Source: Macrothele yani (Eukaryota; Arthropoda; Arachnida; Araneae; Macrothelidae). Taken from it: 64,000 nucleotides of DNA. Position 1 is the first letter of the stretch, and every line of letters starts with the position of its first letter. Shown here piece by piece: positions 62,796 through 64,000 of the stretch. The translations under genes and the position numbers were made by a program. The stretch is taken from NCBI GenBank assembly GCA_039090855.1, contig CM077002.1:86370194-86434193 (forward strand), given 5' to 3'. The notes below the pieces were generated by a model. The model was given only the letters and a program-made list of their open reading frames with translations, did not search any database and had not been told where the DNA came from.

Positions 62796-64000
62796 CAGAT
62801 AATGGCAGAATTAATAAATGATCCAGATTTTGGGGATATCTATAATTTTTTGCTTGCGGGTTTGCCCCTACAAAGTGATCCTTCTCTGGCTGGAAGGTCA
62901 CAGCATTTTGAAGTCATAGAGGGTCTGCTTTACTATACGAAATCTAGGACTACTAGGGCAGAGTTTCGCCCATGTATTCCGCGAACCCTTAGAATGGCCC
63001 TTTTAAACGAATTTCATGACAAACCTCTTGCAGGCCATTTAGGTATTCGCAAGACCCGTTGTAAATTGCGGGATGTTGCCTATTGGCCTGGCATGTACCA
63101 AAGTGTGCTCGCATACGTTCAATCATGTCACTTGTGTCAGATTAATAATTACCGTAATGTAAGACCGGCCGGTCACTTGAAATCTAGTTCAAGTTCTCAT
63201 GTTTTTGACATTATTTCAATGGATTTATTGGGACCTTATCCTTTATCTGTTAAAAACAAAGCTCGTTACGTGTTAGTATTAACTGATAATTTTTCTAAAT
63301 GGGTTGAAGTTTTTCCCATTAAAGCCGCTACGGCAGAAGTTATTTGTAATGTATTAATTAATGAAGTATTCTCTAGATATGGTGCACCTAATAAAGTAGT
63401 TTCGGATAATGGTCCCCAATTTATTTCTGCCATTTTTGAAAGAATGTGTGCGAGACTACACATTAAGCATAAATTCATTTCCCCATATCATCCCCAGAGT
63501 AATCCTGCGGAACGAGTAAAACGCACGCTAGTGAAAATGATTGCTACATTTGTCATGGATCATCACGAGCGATGGGATGACCATCTTGAGCTTTTTTCGT
63601 TCGCCCTCCGCTCGTCTGTTCACGAATCTACTAAAATTACTCCTGCAGAACTTTTTCTGGGTCGCAAAATTAAAACCCCTTTTGAAAATTTAACGGGGAT
63701 TATCGACGAACTAAACCAGCGACCAACTCCGCAATCAGTACGAATCATGGCAGAAAAAGCTTGTGTTGCAATGCTAGTAGCACAAGCGGCTCAAGCAAGA
63801 TATTATAATACTAGGAGTAGGGAACCAGATCTTGTCGTTGGAGATCTCACTCTCGTGGAAACGCACTTCCAGTCTTCTGTTTCGCATACTTTAGTGAAGA
63901 AATTTGCACCCAGCTACGAAGGTCCATATCGGGTGGCAAATGTGTTTGATAATAACATTGTTCTTGAAAAACCTGACAATCAATTTCAATACGTACACGT
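62796..64000 (+). pseudogene. pol: pol part 4: integrase, open to the window edge (3' partial)
   Basis: The frame is unbroken from 62796 to 64000. The zinc-binding HHCC is seen in FHDKPLAGHLGIRKT and QSCHLCQ (about 63010-63140). The catalytic triad is DIISMDLLGPY (Asp, about 63220), VVSDNGPQFIS (Asp, about 63405) and NPAERVKRTLVKM (Glu, about 63510). A C-terminal region follows with ARYYNTRSREPDLVVGDL and FAPSYEGPYRV. The domain inserts the cDNA. All three catalytic residues are present. Confidence 0.92.

Larger units (their letters stand above)
59672..64000 (+). mobile_element. Ty3/gypsy LTR retrotransposon, internal region (3' end outside window)
   Basis: In order: PBS, gag, protease, reverse transcriptase, RNase H, integrase. 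This is the Ty3/gypsy order. Only a few lesions are seen: a frameshift at a T-run in gag (59786-59798), a TAG at 61774, a frame change near 62050 and a TAG at 62793. The copy is therefore comparatively young but not autonomous. Gag and Pol are in different frames. Confidence 0.93.

Overview
The window reads as nuclear DNA from an invertebrate animal, most likely an arthropod with a large, repeat-dense genome. It is AT-rich. It has Pol III-type tRNA-derived SINEs, Penelope-like elements with GIY-YIG endonucleases, truncated non-LTR retrotransposons, Tc1/mariner, pogo/Tigger and several hAT lineages, a Ty3/gypsy element primed by tRNA-Lys, and a multicopy protein family I associate with arthropod genomes. 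I see no bacterial operons, rRNA, functional tRNA or CRISPR. The species assignment is inference.

Layout. 1-5.65 kb: a non-LTR copy carrying a MITE, a SINE, a Tc1 element inserted in the SINE tail, and an unclassified 2.8-kb DNA element with terminal inverted repeats. 6.8-8.4 kb: Penelope-like element A. 8.4-9.76 kb: a CGGBP1-type hAT relic. 10.4-12.2 kb: a Tigger/pogo relic. 13.0-13.14 kb: a perfect 51-bp fold-back. 13.8-21.45 kb: a head-to-head pair of Penelope-like element B copies, one split by a 4.3-kb hAT (16064-20389), then a solo 3' end of element A. 22.2-25.4 kb: two more hAT relics. 25.9-26.75 kb: a non-LTR relic. 27327-28641: the best host-gene candidate, a terminal coding exon. 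28.7-43.6 kb: gene-poor DNA with a hAT MITE, a third Penelope-like relic, a mariner relic, a poly(A) retroposon, a deleted hAT and hairpins. 43.96-45.7 kb: two head-to-head non-LTR copies. 46.9-54.8 kb: two SINEs and a minus-strand gene of an arthropod multicopy family, interrupted by a SINE and by a 5.5-kb hAT. 55.9-64 kb: a Ty3/gypsy retrotransposon whose 5' LTR holds two inverted copies of a 1.6-kb non-autonomous element.

The most striking object is the hAT at 48406-53937. It has a perfect 8-bp target duplication and matching termini. Upstream of its broken transposase it carries about 2.4 kb of tandem ~150-bp monomers in a three-phase higher-order repeat. Each monomer ends in a same-direction box whose reverse complement matches or nearly matches the vertebrate CTCF core; about 16 sites are recognisable. 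Three CCAAT boxes lie between the array and the transposase start. A transposon transporting a ready-made array of insulator-like sites would be a notable regulatory system, but binding is unproven.

Most reading frames here belong to mobile elements and are broken. Nesting and target duplications give relative ages. The multicopy gene is older than its hAT and SINE insertions, Penelope B is older than hAT-1, and the gypsy LTR is older than its twin inserts.
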